A stretch of 64,000 nt of DNA, taken from assembly GCF_007827595.1 (NCBI RefSeq), contig NZ_VISR01000038.1:1-64000 (forward strand), given 5' to 3'. The translations under genes were made by a program, and so were the position numbers. Shown here piece by piece: positions 1-8,250 of this stretch (its first letter is position 1; each line of letters opens with the position of its first letter). The stretch comes from Streptomyces sp. BK340. Lineage in GTDB: Bacteria; Actinomycetota; Actinomycetes; Streptomycetales; Streptomycetaceae. The notes beneath the pieces were generated by a model. That model saw nothing but the letters and a program-made list of their open reading frames with translations. It did no database searches and was not told where the DNA came from.

Positions 1-105
1 CGAGGACTTCCGCCCGGCACGCCGAGAGCACGCACCAGACGCCGCGAGGCCGCCCTTCGGGCGACGACGGGAATTTGACGACAGGACCTAGCGCGCTGAG
101 CGGGG
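1..105. other. Non-coding edge downstream of the biosynthetic operon
   Basis: No coding frame is supported here. A short hairpin (CGCCC, 3-base loop, GGGCG) at 51-63 lies about 45 bases after the methyltransferase stop and could help end the operon transcript. It is too weak to call a terminator. Confidence 0.4.
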
Positions 106-1173
106 TCACTCGCGGCGGGCCACCAGGCGGTAGGCGTTGGACAGGCCGAGGCGGTGGGAGAGTGGGCGTACCGCGAAGCGGTCGAGCAGGGTGGCCGTGA
201 GCAGGGCGGGGACGCCTGCCAGCAGGAGCGCGGTGCGCAGGGCACGGCGGAGGGCGCCGGGAGGTTCGGGCAGCCAGGGTGCGTCGTCGCGCGGGGCGGT
301 GTGGTCGAGGGCCAGCCAGACGGCGGCGAGCAGGTCGACCGGGTCGTGCGGCTCGGCGTGCTGCTCGGCGACCACCGTGAAGCCGAGTTCGGTCAGCCGC
401 CGGCGCAGGTTGGCGACCGGTATGAAGTGCAGGTGCTGCGGCTGGAGCCAGGGCAGCCACCAGCGGCCGAGGAGCCGGGCGTAGCGGCTCTCCGGGTCCG
501 GCACCTCGATGAGCAGATGACCGCCGGGGCGTACGGTCTCGTGGGCGGCGCGGAGTTCACGGTCGGGGCCGGCGCTGTGCTCCAGGTAGTGGAACATGCT
601 CACCACGTCGTAGCGGGCGGCGAGTTCGGGTGCGAGGTCGGGGAAGGCGCCGCGGTAGGCATGCTCCACGCGGCCCTCGCGGGCCGCGAGTTCGACGCCG
701 TCGGTGAAGTCCAGACCGTCGAAGGACGTGCCGGGCAGGACGGTGCGGGCGGCCTCGCAGAAATGGCCGTGGCCGGTGCCGACGTCGAGCCAGTTCTTCG
801 GGGTGGGGTCGTGCGGCGCCATCGCCTGCGCGCGGTCCCGGTACATCGCGGTGCGACCGCCGAAGGTGCCGCTCATCCGTTGTTCGCCCAGGCCGTCGTA
901 GAAGTCGCGGTAGTAGAACTCCAGCCCCTCTTCGGTCAGTTGGGGGTTCTGGAAGATGTGTCCGCAGTCCCTGCAGCGGTCGAGGGTGAAGTGGCCGGGC
1001 TTGTGCTGGAGCAGGTCGGTGGTGTGCAGGCGGGTCGTCAGGCTGCTCGACGTGCACCAGGGGCAGGCGGTGCGGCGGGGCGCGAAGAAGCGTTCCGTGC
1101 CGTCGGCGAGGTCGTCCAGGTAGGCGGGGCGCAGGGCGGCGATGCGCTCGCTCTTGTCACTGTGGTCGCTCAT
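106..1173 (-). CDS. Zinc-ribbon class I SAM-dependent methyltransferase
   Basis: A 355-aa methyltransferase, last gene of the PKS operon. Two Cys pairs (CPWC at 37-40 and CRDC at 67-70) form an N-terminal zinc ribbon, followed by a Rossmann methyltransferase domain with motif I (LDVGTGHGHF, about 129-138) and a later FHYLEH motif. This layout is common in actinobacterial tailoring enzymes and in C-methyltransferases acting on nucleotide sugars, so the target may be the sugar or the polyketide chain. The start is the ATG overlapping the TGA of the upstream glycosyltransferase (ATGA). The same frame stays open upstream, but that part is only the shadow of the glycosyltransferase. The family is clear and the substrate is inferred. 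Confidence 0.88.
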   Translation of the reverse strand: MSDHSDKSERIAALRPAYLDDLADGTERFFAPRRTACPWCTSSSLTTRLHTTDLLQHKPGHFTLDRCRDCGHIFQNPQLTEEGLEFYYRDFYDGLGEQRMSGTFGGRTAMYRDRAQAMAPHDPTPKNWLDVGTGHGHFCEAARTVLPGTSFDGLDFTDGVELAAREGRVEHAYRGAFPDLAPELAARYDVVSMFHYLEHSAGPDRELRAAHETVRPGGHLLIEVPDPESRYARLLGRWWLPWLQPQHLHFIPVANLRRRLTELGFTVVAEQHAEPHDPVDLLAAVWLALDHTAPRDDAPWLPEPPGALRRALRTALLLAGVPALLTATLLDRFAVRPLSHRLGLSNAYRLVARRE

Positions 1174-2372
1174 CGGTTCTCCGTCGTCCCTCCGCTGCTT
1201 CGTGCTGCCAGTCGTTCGAGGTGGTCGGCGGCCGCGCGGGCGCCTCCCGCGGCGCGGAACGCCGCGCGGACGCGCGTGGCGGCGGCCCGGTGGGCGCGGT
1301 CCTGCAGGACGGTGTCGAGGGCCGCGCCCAGCCGGGGTGCGGTGACCCGGCCGAAGCGGACCCGGACGCCGGCGCCCGCGTCCACGACCTGGGCGGCCAC
1401 CACGGGCTGGTCGTCGCGGATGGGCGCCACGACGAGCGGGACACCGTGCCACAGCGCCTCGCACACCGTGTTGTGTCCGGCGTGGCAGACGACCGCGTCC
1501 ATCCGTTCCAGCAGCGGGAGCTGGGGCACCGACGGCAGGATCAGCACATCCTTGTCGGACAGGTCGGCGGGCTGGGTGGCGCCCGGGTCGACGAGTACCG
1601 CCTGCACCCGGTCGGCGCGTTCGCGCAGCGCGGTGCGGCACTCGGCGAGGAAGCGGCCCCCGGCGTCGGCGTTGGCGGTGCCGAGGGTCACCAGGACCTT
1701 CGCCCGGCCGGTGTCCAGCCAGTCCCAGGGGAAGCCGGGCCCGTCGGGGCGGTCGGCGAGGGACGGGCCGACGTAGTGGATCCGCTGCCCCAACGGAGCC
1801 TGGGGGCCGATGAATTCGGGTGTGCTGAAGATGAGCAGCAGGTGGGGCGAGTAGCGCGGGTCGGCGGTGCCGGCCGGGTCGCCGATCCGGGTGCGCAGCC
1901 CGGCCAGACGCTGCCGCAGCCACTCGGCGACCTTGGGCATGCCGTCGTAGGCGCCGGTGAACTCGGCCGAGGTGGTGGCGGAGGTCGCCCAGGGCAGGCC
2001 GAGGCGGTCGGCCACCAGGGCACCGGCGAAGGCCTGCTGGTCGGCGACGACCACGTCGGGGCCGAATCGCCCGGCGGCCGCACGGACGCCCGCCGCCATC
2101 GCGTCGGCGAGCGGCACCAGATAGCCCTCCCACAGGAACTTCAGCGCCTCCGCACCCCGCAGGTCGGGCGGTCGTACGGCGCCCTCGGCGCCCGGCACCG
2201 GGCCCGCGCAGGCGAACACCTCCGCGTTCTCGCCCGCGAGCCGGCGGACCAGCGCCGGGTCGGCGCACACCCAGGCCACCCGGTGTCCGCGCGCCGTGAG
2301 CCGGGCGGCGACGCCGACGGCCGGGTTGATGTGTCCGACCAGTGGCGGGACGACGAACAGGAACCGGCTCAC
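1170..2372 (-). CDS. Family-1 (MGT/UGT-type) glycosyltransferase
   Basis: A 400-aa GT-B fold glycosyltransferase. The N-terminal acceptor domain begins with the typical VVPPLVGHINP segment. The C-terminal donor domain carries HAGHNTVCEALWHGVP followed by a DQ pair (about residues 297-320), which is the nucleotide-sugar binding signature of macrolide and UDP-glucuronosyl-type enzymes. It probably attaches a sugar to the lipid or polyketide made by the two megasynthases upstream. The GTG start overlaps the TGA of the hydrolase gene (GTGA), so translation is probably coupled. The donor sugar cannot be read from the sequence; galU at 18382 could supply UDP-glucose but is not in the operon. Confidence 0.9.
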   Translation of the reverse strand: MSRFLFVVPPLVGHINPAVGVAARLTARGHRVAWVCADPALVRRLAGENAEVFACAGPVPGAEGAVRPPDLRGAEALKFLWEGYLVPLADAMAAGVRAAAGRFGPDVVVADQQAFAGALVADRLGLPWATSATTSAEFTGAYDGMPKVAEWLRQRLAGLRTRIGDPAGTADPRYSPHLLLIFSTPEFIGPQAPLGQRIHYVGPSLADRPDGPGFPWDWLDTGRAKVLVTLGTANADAGGRFLAECRTALRERADRVQAVLVDPGATQPADLSDKDVLILPSVPQLPLLERMDAVVCHAGHNTVCEALWHGVPLVVAPIRDDQPVVAAQVVDAGAGVRVRFGRVTAPRLGAALDTVLQDRAHRAAATRVRAAFRAAGGARAAADHLERLAARSSGGTTENR

Positions 2373-3181
2373 CTGACCCCCGCCCGCACGTCACCGACGG
2401 AGTGGATCAGGTCAAGGATGTGCCCCCCGACGGCCGGGGCCGCCTCGACCAGCACCGAGTGCTCGTGCCCGGGCAGTACGACCGGCCGGAAGTCGGTGAG
2501 CAGCGCCTTCTTCAGCGGCACCAGGTCCACCAGGTCCGAGTCGCCGCCGTACACGCCGAGGACCGGGCAGCGTACGGCCCTGATCTGGTCCTCGGTCAGG
2601 ACCCGGCTCGCGGGGATGTCCCGGCCCAGGGTGGTCTCGCGGGCGAGCCGGGCAGCGCCCTTGGCCAGGCGGGCGGTGTTGTGGCCGCGGTGGGCGGCGA
2701 TCCAGGCGAGGGCGTCGGACTCGTTGTGCGCGAGTTCGGTCAGCACCCGGCGCAGGATGCCGCCCAGTTTCACCGCCCAGGCGGCGGTCGCGGGTTCGGA
2801 CTCGATCAGGGTGAGGCTGGCCGTGCGGTCGGGGTGGCGGGCCGCGTGGCCGAAGGCGATGGTGCCGCCGTAGGAGTTGCCGACGAGGTGCACGGGCCCG
2901 GTGATCCCGAGCCGGTCGAGAAGCGCCTCCAGGTCGTCGATGTTGTGGTCGAGGCTGTAACCGTCCGCCGGGCGCCCGCTGCGGCCGTGTCCGCGCAGGT
3001 CGTACATGACGACGTCGAGGCCGGCCGCCGCGAAGGCGGGGGCCACGGTGAAGTAGTAGCTGGCCAGGCTGTCGGTGAGCAGGCCGTGCACGAGGACGAC
3101 CGTGGCGTGCGGGGTACGGCCGTCCGCGGGCCCGATCCGCTGGACGTGCAGGCGGACACCGTCGGCGTCGATCATCGCCAT
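2369..3181 (-). CDS. Alpha/beta hydrolase, candidate chain-release or editing enzyme
   Basis: A 270-aa alpha/beta-hydrolase. The oxyanion segment VHG is at 31-33, the nucleophile elbow GNSYGG has Ser103, a likely acid lies in GGDSD near 213, and the catalytic His is in GHEHS near 241, so the triad looks complete. It lies between a free ACP and a glycosyltransferase in a PKS operon whose megasynthases show no thioesterase domain, so release of the finished chain is the natural inference. A lipase-like or editing role is also possible. ATG begins two bases after the ACP stop. Confidence 0.87.
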   Translation of the reverse strand: MAMIDADGVRLHVQRIGPADGRTPHATVVLVHGLLTDSLASYYFTVAPAFAAAGLDVVMYDLRGHGRSGRPADGYSLDHNIDDLEALLDRLGITGPVHLVGNSYGGTIAFGHAARHPDRTASLTLIESEPATAAWAVKLGGILRRVLTELAHNESDALAWIAAHRGHNTARLAKGAARLARETTLGRDIPASRVLTEDQIRAVRCPVLGVYGGDSDLVDLVPLKKALLTDFRPVVLPGHEHSVLVEAAPAVGGHILDLIHSVGDVRAGVR

Positions 3182-3183
3182 GG

Positions 3184-3504
3184 TCAGCCCGCCTCCGTGG
3201 TCTTCAGGCTCCACACCACGTACTCGACGAGCCGGCCCACGGTCAGCTCGATGATCTCGTCGAACTCCATGCCGGCCAGGAACTCGGCGAGGTTGACCCG
3301 CCGGCCGTACCGCTCCTCCAGCAGTCCCGCCAGGGTGACGAGGTCGATGCTCTCCAGTTCCAGGTCGCGGTTGAAGGTGGTGGACATGCCGATCACCACG
3401 TCGTCCTCGCCGTACTCCGCGAGGAGGGTGCGGAGCATGCCGGTGATGTCGGCGAGCACGGTGTCGGTGGTGGGCTGCGCCGGCACCGGCTGGGTGGGGT
3501 TCAT
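3184..3504 (-). CDS. Free-standing acyl carrier protein
   Basis: A 106-aa acyl carrier protein. The phosphopantetheine site is Ser52 in LELESIDLV, followed by the acidic helix typical of carrier proteins. Its ATG overlaps the TGA of the second megasynthase (ATGA). That megasynthase has KS, AT and DH but no carrier domain, so this protein may serve it in trans. The phosphopantetheinyl transferase domain fused at the end of that same megasynthase could activate it. The sequence around the Ser differs from the DSIK type in the large synthase, so the two carriers may have separate roles. Confidence 0.88.
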   Translation of the reverse strand: MNPTQPVPAQPTTDTVLADITGMLRTLLAEYGEDDVVIGMSTTFNRDLELESIDLVTLAGLLEERYGRRVNLAEFLAGMEFDEIIELTVGRLVEYVVWSLKTTEAG

Positions 3505-6500
3505 CGCGGGGACTCCTCGGCTGCTTCGTCTGCTTGTCCATCGCCTGGTCCATCGCCTGGTCCTGCACCGGACTCGGGTCCCGTGGTCCAGGCCACCACG
3601 TAGGCGCGTCGGGGCAGGGCGGGCGGATTGCCCGCCGGCGCGCAGTGCACGGTGTAGGCGCGCTCCAGCCGCCCGGAGACCTCCAGGCGGCTGCCGTCCG
3701 GGGCGGCCTCGCGCACGGTGAAGTCCCTGGGGCGGCCACCGAATCCGACGCCCTCGGCCTTCGCCACGGCCTCCTTGGCGGCCCAGAAACGGGTGAACCA
3801 CAGGTCCTCGCCGTCGGGGCCGTCCGCGCGGAGCGTGCGCAGGAGCCGCAGTTCGTCCGCGCCGAGAGCGGTGGCGAGCGTCGCGGGATCGCGCGCGGTG
3901 ACCTCCTCGATGTCGATCCCGGGGCCGGGCTTCGGGGTGTGCGGCCGTACGATCGCCACGCCCGCCTCGGCCCGGTGGGCGAGCGAGACGTCCAGCGGGG
4001 GCAGGGTGCGCCCGTGCACGCCGGTGACGTACGGCCGGCCGAGTTCGTCGTTGTGCACGCGGATCTCCGCCGGGAAGACGGGACCTTCGCCGTGCTGCCA
4101 CAGCCACTGCCGTACGGCGTCCTTGACCGCGATCCGGCCCAGCAGCCACTGTCTGCGGCCCCGTGGCGGGCGCTCCGTGTACTCCGCGCGCTCCGCACCG
4201 CCGAGCGAGTTGCGCATGATCAGCTCGCGTGAGGCGAGGTCGGGCCACCGTTCGTGCACGAGAGCCCAGCCGCCGGGCCGGGCCTCGGAAAGTGTGTGGC
4301 GCTCGGGGAAGCGTTCCACGGGGCGGGTCTGCGGGTCGTTGTCGAAGCGACGGTCCTGCCAGCCGATGAGTACGGCCCACACCTGCCCGTCGATGCTCAG
4401 TTCCGCGTCCGCCTCCAGGAGGGTGTCGGTGAGCGAGGTGATCCGCAGCAGGCAGTCGACCTGCGCCCCGGGGGCCGGATGGGGCCCGTGGAAGCGCATC
4501 TCGCGCATCTGCACCGGGAACACGACGGTCCGCTCGGTGCGCGTGGCCATGATCCAGTAGCCCAGCAGCTGACCGACGTTGTCGAGCAGGGCACCGGGCG
4601 CCGCGGGTGCGGTGATCACTCCGCGGATGTGCCGTGCGCCGACCGCGGTCAGCTCGGTGAGGCCCTGGAAGGCCGGGCCGTGGAACATCCAGCGGTCGCG
4701 GTAGATCTGCGCGGCGGTGTGCTCGGGGAGGCGTTCGGGGGCGTCCGGGCGCGGGCCCGGCGGAGGCGGTGCGGGGTGGTGCGGGGCCAGTTCGACCACG
4801 GCACGGGCCGTGGGGCCGAAGGCGACGGCGACGCGGTCCGGGTGGCCCGGCTCGGGGGTGACGGTGACGGGCACGTCGACGGGGGGTGTGGCGGTGAGCC
4901 AACGGTCGAAGCGGGCACCGCGCACGGCGACGGCGCGCAGGCCGGGAGCCGCGTCCTCCGCCGCGTCCATCATGTGCCGGACGATCGTGGTCGCCGGGAC
5001 CACCGGCCAACGGTCCTCCACGTCCGGCCAGTCGGGGCGTTGGGGGAAGAAGCAGTGGTCGAGGAGGTGGGGCATGGAGCGGGCGGAGATGTGGACCGTT
5101 GTGGTGGCGGGGGCCGGGGCGGGGACGGGGGTGTGGGGTGTGACGGCCGGGTGTGCCGGGGCCGCGGCGACGGTGCGCGGCACGGAAGCGGGGGGCTTCG
5201 CGGCCGCGGCGGCACCGGCGGCGGCCGTGAGCGGTCCCGGTCCGCCGTCGCTGCGGCCGCTTCGGCGGCCGTGCGCCGTGATCAGCTCCGCCGCGGTGTC
5301 CGCGGTGTCCCGCAGCAGGGCGGTCAGCTCGGCGGCGGCCGGGAAGCGGGTGGCGAGGTCGTCGAGGGAGGACGTACCGGGGCGGGGCGGCTGCGAGGAG
5401 TGCGCCGCCTGCCGGCTCGGCCGCAGCTCCGAGCGCAGCGCGTCCAGGTCCGGCCCGGCCAGGGACACCAGGGCACCGTCCAGGTCGAGGTGGACGGCGG
5501 GGCGTGCGGGTGCCGTCGCGGACGCGTGGGTGCGGGGTGCGGTCACGGATGAGTGCGCGCGGGACGCCGCCTCGGGCGCTACGACGCCGTCAGCCGCCCC
5601 GCGTGCCGGAACCACGGGCAGCGCGGGAGCCACCCGTGCCCCTGCCGTCCACAACGCCGTGGCCACACATCGCAGTTGGGTCATTCCTGAGCGGTGCGGG
5701 GAGTTGGCTGCGACGGCCAGGTGATCGCGGTCGGCGAGGGTGTCGTCGATGAGGGAGGCCAGTTGGCCGGGGCCGGTCTGGACGAAGGTGCGGTGGCCCG
5801 CCGCGTACAGGGACTCGATCAGCTCGCGGAAGCGGACGGGCTCCAGCAGGTGCCGTACGAACAGCTCGCGCACCGCTGCCTCGTCCCGTGGGAACGGTGC
5901 GGCGGTCGTCCCGGACCAGACCGGCACGGTCGGCGGATGGAGCCGGAAGCGGTCGGCGGCCTCCTGGATGGGGGCGAGATACGGTTCGAGCATCGGCGTG
6001 TGGAAGCCGGAGCGGAACGGCAGCACCTGGCACAGGACGCCCTGGGCGCGGAAGGACCGTACGAACTCCTGCACCGCCGCGTCCGGGCCGCAGACCATCG
6101 ACTGGCGGGGCGCGTTGTCGTGGGAGAGGACGATCCCGGAGCCTGCCCAGGACCGGGCGAGAGCCGTCCGGACACGGTCCGCCGAGGCGCCCAGCGCGGC
6201 GAAGGCCAGCCCCGGAACGGTCACCGTGTCCGGGTCGAACTCGGCCATGAAGGCGTCCACTTGGGCGTTCGAGTACAGCCCGGCCGCCGCCATGGCCGTC
6301 CACTCGCCGACACTGTGCCCGGCGACCGCGTCCGGTACGACCCCCATGCGGCGCAGCGCGCTGTCCAGGAGCCGGCCCACGCCCACGACCCCGAAGCCGT
6401 GCCGTCCGACGTCGTCGACGCGTACGTCCGTGCCGGTGGCCGCGAGCGGGGGCAGGCCGAAGTGGGCCGCGACGTCGTCGGCGCGGGGCGCGAAGTCGCC

Positions 6501-8249
6501 TTCGAGGCCGGGGAAGACGAAGGCCAGCTTGCCGGGCGCGAGCAGCGGGGCGGGCCGGAACCAGACGTCACTGCGGCCCTGCCAGGCGCGCCCCTTGGCG
6601 ACCGCGCGACGGGCCAGGGCCAGCCGTTTGGCGGTGGGTTCGACGATGCCCAGGCGTACGGGGCCGGCGGCGGGGTGCGGCCGGGCGGGGTCGAGGCCGG
6701 CGGCGAGGACCGCCCGGTCGTCGGCGGCGAGGAGGGCGGCGAGGTCGTCCCCGGTGTCGGCGGCGAGCAGCAGGACGCGCTCCGGCTCGGCGACCGAGGT
6801 CCGGGCGTGCCGGGACCTCGCTCGTTCGCCCGGCGCCTCCTCCAGCACCACGTGGGCGTTGATCCCGCCGAACCCGAAGGCGTTCACGGCGGCCCGCCGG
6901 ACCGGCTGTTGCGGGCCGGTCTCCCAGGGGCGCGCCCGTTCCAGAGTGCGGAAGCGGGTGGCCGCGAGGGCGGGGTGGGGGTCGTCGCAGTGGAGGGTGG
7001 GCAGCAGGGTGCCATGGTGCAGGGCGAGGGCGGCCTTGACCAGGCCGGCCACACCGGCGGCCGGCATGGTGTGGCCGATCATCGACTTCACCGAGCCGAG
7101 CACGGGCCGCTCGTCGTCGTGGGCCGCGCCCGGCCCGAACACCTCGGCAAGCGTGGTGAGTTCGGCGGTGTCACCGGCGGGCGTGGCGGTGCCGTGCGCC
7201 TCCAGCAGGCCGACGGAGTGGGGTGCGGCGGGGTCGAGTCCGGCTGCGTGCCAGGCCTGGCGCACGGCTCGGGTCTGGCCGCCGGGGTCGGGCGTGACCA
7301 GCCCGGCGGTACGGCCGTCGCTGGCCACGCCCGTCCCGCGGATCACCGCGTACACGCGGTCGCCGTCCCGTTCGGCGTCCGCGAGCCGTTTGAGTACGAC
7401 GACGCCGGTGCCCTCGCCGATGAGGATGCCGTCGGCGTCGCGGTGGAAGGGGCGGATGCGCTGGCTCGGCGACAGGGCGCGGAGCTGGGAGAAGACGCTC
7501 CAGAGGGTGATGTCGTGGCAGTGGTGCACTCCCCCGGCCAGCATCATGTCGCAGCGGCCGGTGCCGAGTTCGGTGACCGCCTGGTCGACGGCGACCAGTG
7601 AGGAGGCGCAGGCCGCGTCCACGGTGTAGGCGGGGCCGCGCAGGTCGAGCCGGTTGGCGATGCGTGAGGCGGCGAGGTTGGGGACCAGGCCGATCGCGGA
7701 CTCGGGGCTGTCCGGGCCGAGCCGTTCGGTGAACGCCTCCCGCACCCGGTCCAGCTGGGCGGACGACAGGTCGGGCAGTAACTCTCCCAGGGTGCGCACG
7801 AGTTGTCCGGCGGTGCGCACACGCTGGTCGAGCCGGACCAGGCCCGGGGTGAGGTAGCCGCCGCGGCCCAGGGCCACGCCGATCCGGTCCCGCTCCGGCA
7901 GCCGGTCCGTGCCGCCCGCGTCGGCCAGCGCGGCGGCGGCCACGTCGAGGGCGATCAGCTGGTCGGGCTCGGTGCCCGGCACGGAGGCGGGCATGATGCC
8001 GTACCGGGTCACCTCCACCTCGGCCAGTCCGTCCACGAATCCGCCGCGCCGGCAGTAGATCCGGTCGGCGACGGCGGGCTCCGCGGCCGAGCCGGGCCGG
8101 TAGTAGCCGGCGTCCCACCGGCCCTCCGGGACGTCGGCGATGGCGTCCACGCCGTCGCGCAGGTTGCGCCAGTAGGCGTCGATCCCCGCGGCACCGGGCA
8201 GCAGCACCGCCATTCCCACTATGGCGACGGGCGCCTGAGGCTCCGGCAT
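3501..8249 (-). CDS. Iterative PKS/PUFA-type synthase: KS-AT-DH-phosphopantetheinyl transferase
   Basis: A 1582-aa megasynthase. The ketosynthase spans about 5-435, with active Cys near 215 (DAACASS) and His in EAHGTA and GHTMPAAG. The acyltransferase carries GHSVGEW near 645. A Pro/Ala-rich linker (about 890-1050) leads to a hotdog dehydratase (HLLDHCFFPQRP near 1060, MFHGPAFQG near 1190). The last 230 residues are an Sfp-type phosphopantetheinyl transferase (GIDIEEV near 1445, WAAKEAVAKAEG near 1491). No carrier or ketoreductase domain is seen, so it must work with the large synthase and the free ACP. The ATG starts one base after the upstream stop. From memory it resembles the S. coelicolor SCO0126/0127-type (hglE-KS) synthases; this was not checked. 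Confidence 0.92.
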   Translation of the reverse strand: MPEPQAPVAIVGMAVLLPGAAGIDAYWRNLRDGVDAIADVPEGRWDAGYYRPGSAAEPAVADRIYCRRGGFVDGLAEVEVTRYGIMPASVPGTEPDQLIALDVAAAALADAGGTDRLPERDRIGVALGRGGYLTPGLVRLDQRVRTAGQLVRTLGELLPDLSSAQLDRVREAFTERLGPDSPESAIGLVPNLAASRIANRLDLRGPAYTVDAACASSLVAVDQAVTELGTGRCDMMLAGGVHHCHDITLWSVFSQLRALSPSQRIRPFHRDADGILIGEGTGVVVLKRLADAERDGDRVYAVIRGTGVASDGRTAGLVTPDPGGQTRAVRQAWHAAGLDPAAPHSVGLLEAHGTATPAGDTAELTTLAEVFGPGAAHDDERPVLGSVKSMIGHTMPAAGVAGLVKAALALHHGTLLPTLHCDDPHPALAATRFRTLERARPWETGPQQPVRRAAVNAFGFGGINAHVVLEEAPGERARSRHARTSVAEPERVLLLAADTGDDLAALLAADDRAVLAAGLDPARPHPAAGPVRLGIVEPTAKRLALARRAVAKGRAWQGRSDVWFRPAPLLAPGKLAFVFPGLEGDFAPRADDVAAHFGLPPLAATGTDVRVDDVGRHGFGVVGVGRLLDSALRRMGVVPDAVAGHSVGEWTAMAAAGLYSNAQVDAFMAEFDPDTVTVPGLAFAALGASADRVRTALARSWAGSGIVLSHDNAPRQSMVCGPDAAVQEFVRSFRAQGVLCQVLPFRSGFHTPMLEPYLAPIQEAADRFRLHPPTVPVWSGTTAAPFPRDEAAVRELFVRHLLEPVRFRELIESLYAAGHRTFVQTGPGQLASLIDDTLADRDHLAVAANSPHRSGMTQLRCVATALWTAGARVAPALPVVPARGAADGVVAPEAASRAHSSVTAPRTHASATAPARPAVHLDLDGALVSLAGPDLDALRSELRPSRQAAHSSQPPRPGTSSLDDLATRFPAAAELTALLRDTADTAAELITAHGRRSGRSDGGPGPLTAAAGAAAAAKPPASVPRTVAAAPAHPAVTPHTPVPAPAPATTTVHISARSMPHLLDHCFFPQRPDWPDVEDRWPVVPATTIVRHMMDAAEDAAPGLRAVAVRGARFDRWLTATPPVDVPVTVTPEPGHPDRVAVAFGPTARAVVELAPHHPAPPPPGPRPDAPERLPEHTAAQIYRDRWMFHGPAFQGLTELTAVGARHIRGVITAPAAPGALLDNVGQLLGYWIMATRTERTVVFPVQMREMRFHGPHPAPGAQVDCLLRITSLTDTLLEADAELSIDGQVWAVLIGWQDRRFDNDPQTRPVERFPERHTLSEARPGGWALVHERWPDLASRELIMRNSLGGAERAEYTERPPRGRRQWLLGRIAVKDAVRQWLWQHGEGPVFPAEIRVHNDELGRPYVTGVHGRTLPPLDVSLAHRAEAGVAIVRPHTPKPGPGIDIEEVTARDPATLATALGADELRLLRTLRADGPDGEDLWFTRFWAAKEAVAKAEGVGFGGRPRDFTVREAAPDGSRLEVSGRLERAYTVHCAPAGNPPALPRRAYVVAWTTGPESGAGPGDGPGDGQADEAAEESPR

Positions 8250-8250
8250 C

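Noticed and set aside
154..1776. Long plus-strand open frame opposite the methyltransferase and glycosyltransferase
   Set aside because: It is antisense to two genes with clear motifs, is rich in Gly/Arg/Val typical of GC-rich shadow frames, and has no domain.
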